Shown piece by piece: positions 13,664 through 13,703 of a stretch of 13,703 bases of DNA (within the stretch, counting starts at the first letter, position 1; every line of letters starts with the position of its first letter). The position numbers and the translations under genes were made by a program. The notes under the pieces were generated by a model. The model was not told the origin of the DNA. It did not search any database and worked only from the letters and a program-made list of their open reading frames with translations. The stretch is from Deltaproteobacteria bacterium (GTDB lineage: Bacteria; Myxococcota_A; UBA796; CAJQPC01), in contig JADKFE010000104.1 in NCBI GenBank assembly GCA_016717595.1, forward strand, positions 1-13,703, given 5' to 3'.

Positions 13664-13682
13664 CGGCGTGGGTCACACGCCG
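13664..13682 (-). promoter_or_regulatory. Inverted repeat upstream of yedI (operator or hairpin)
   Basis: CGGCGTG (13664-13670) and CACGCCG (13676-13682) are perfect 7-bp inverted arms with a 5-nt spacer, centred about 60 bp upstream of the yedI start. No convincing -10 element is placed around it, so I cannot tell an operator from an RNA hairpin or the terminator of a gene beyond the window. Confidence 0.4.
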
Positions 13683-13703
13683 CCGAATCACGCTCCCACC
13701 AGC

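Overview
The window is very GC-rich (strong G/C third-position bias). It carries Ser/Thr protein kinases with periplasmic tails, MopE-type metal-binding-motif repeats fused to a lamin-tail domain, lipoproteins, PEGA-like modules and a kinase-linked TPR protein. Together these point to a Myxococcota-type (deltaproteobacterial) chromosome. I see no tRNA, rRNA, insertion sequence, CRISPR array or phage gene.

Layout. Positions 3-74 hold the last 23 codons of a plus-strand gene. Facing it is a metallophosphoesterase (85-897, minus) whose sequence closely follows eukaryotic RNA-lariat debranching enzyme (Dbr1). A 93-bp divergent gap with an extended -10 promoter leads into a tight plus-strand operon. 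The operon encodes a predicted envelope protein with a PEGA-like module and a possible beta-barrel (991-2283), a repeat-rich metal-binding lipoprotein with a C-terminal lamin-tail domain (2271-4562), and a transmembrane Ser/Thr kinase with a periplasmic PEGA-like end (4559-6238). The three genes overlap by 13 and 3 bp. The lipoprotein frame is broken by about eleven single-base indels, all between about 3470 and 4391. This looks more like sequence error in a repetitive gene than like decay.

Convergent to this operon is a lone periplasmic-binding-protein lipoprotein (6261-7688, minus). A 204-bp divergent gap then precedes a second plus-strand operon: a second transmembrane Ser/Thr kinase (7893-9488), a secreted TPR protein with one frameshift (9495-10267), and an 813-residue MuiA-like DUF4140/DUF4139 protein with a roughly 310-residue unassigned N-terminal region (10274-12715). 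The window ends with a convergent yedI-type DUF808 membrane protein (12723-13613, minus), separated from the operon by a hairpin.

Working together (inference): both operons join a membrane kinase to envelope partners, so each may be an envelope-sensing module. In the first, the kinase's periplasmic tail could sense the state of the outer-envelope protein and metal-binding lipoprotein. In the second, the kinase is paired with a membrane-anchored TPR adaptor and a MuiA-like protein. The most notable single gene is the Dbr1-like phosphoesterase. Myxobacteria are classic hosts of retrons, whose RNA-DNA products contain the 2'-5' branch that Dbr1 cleaves.
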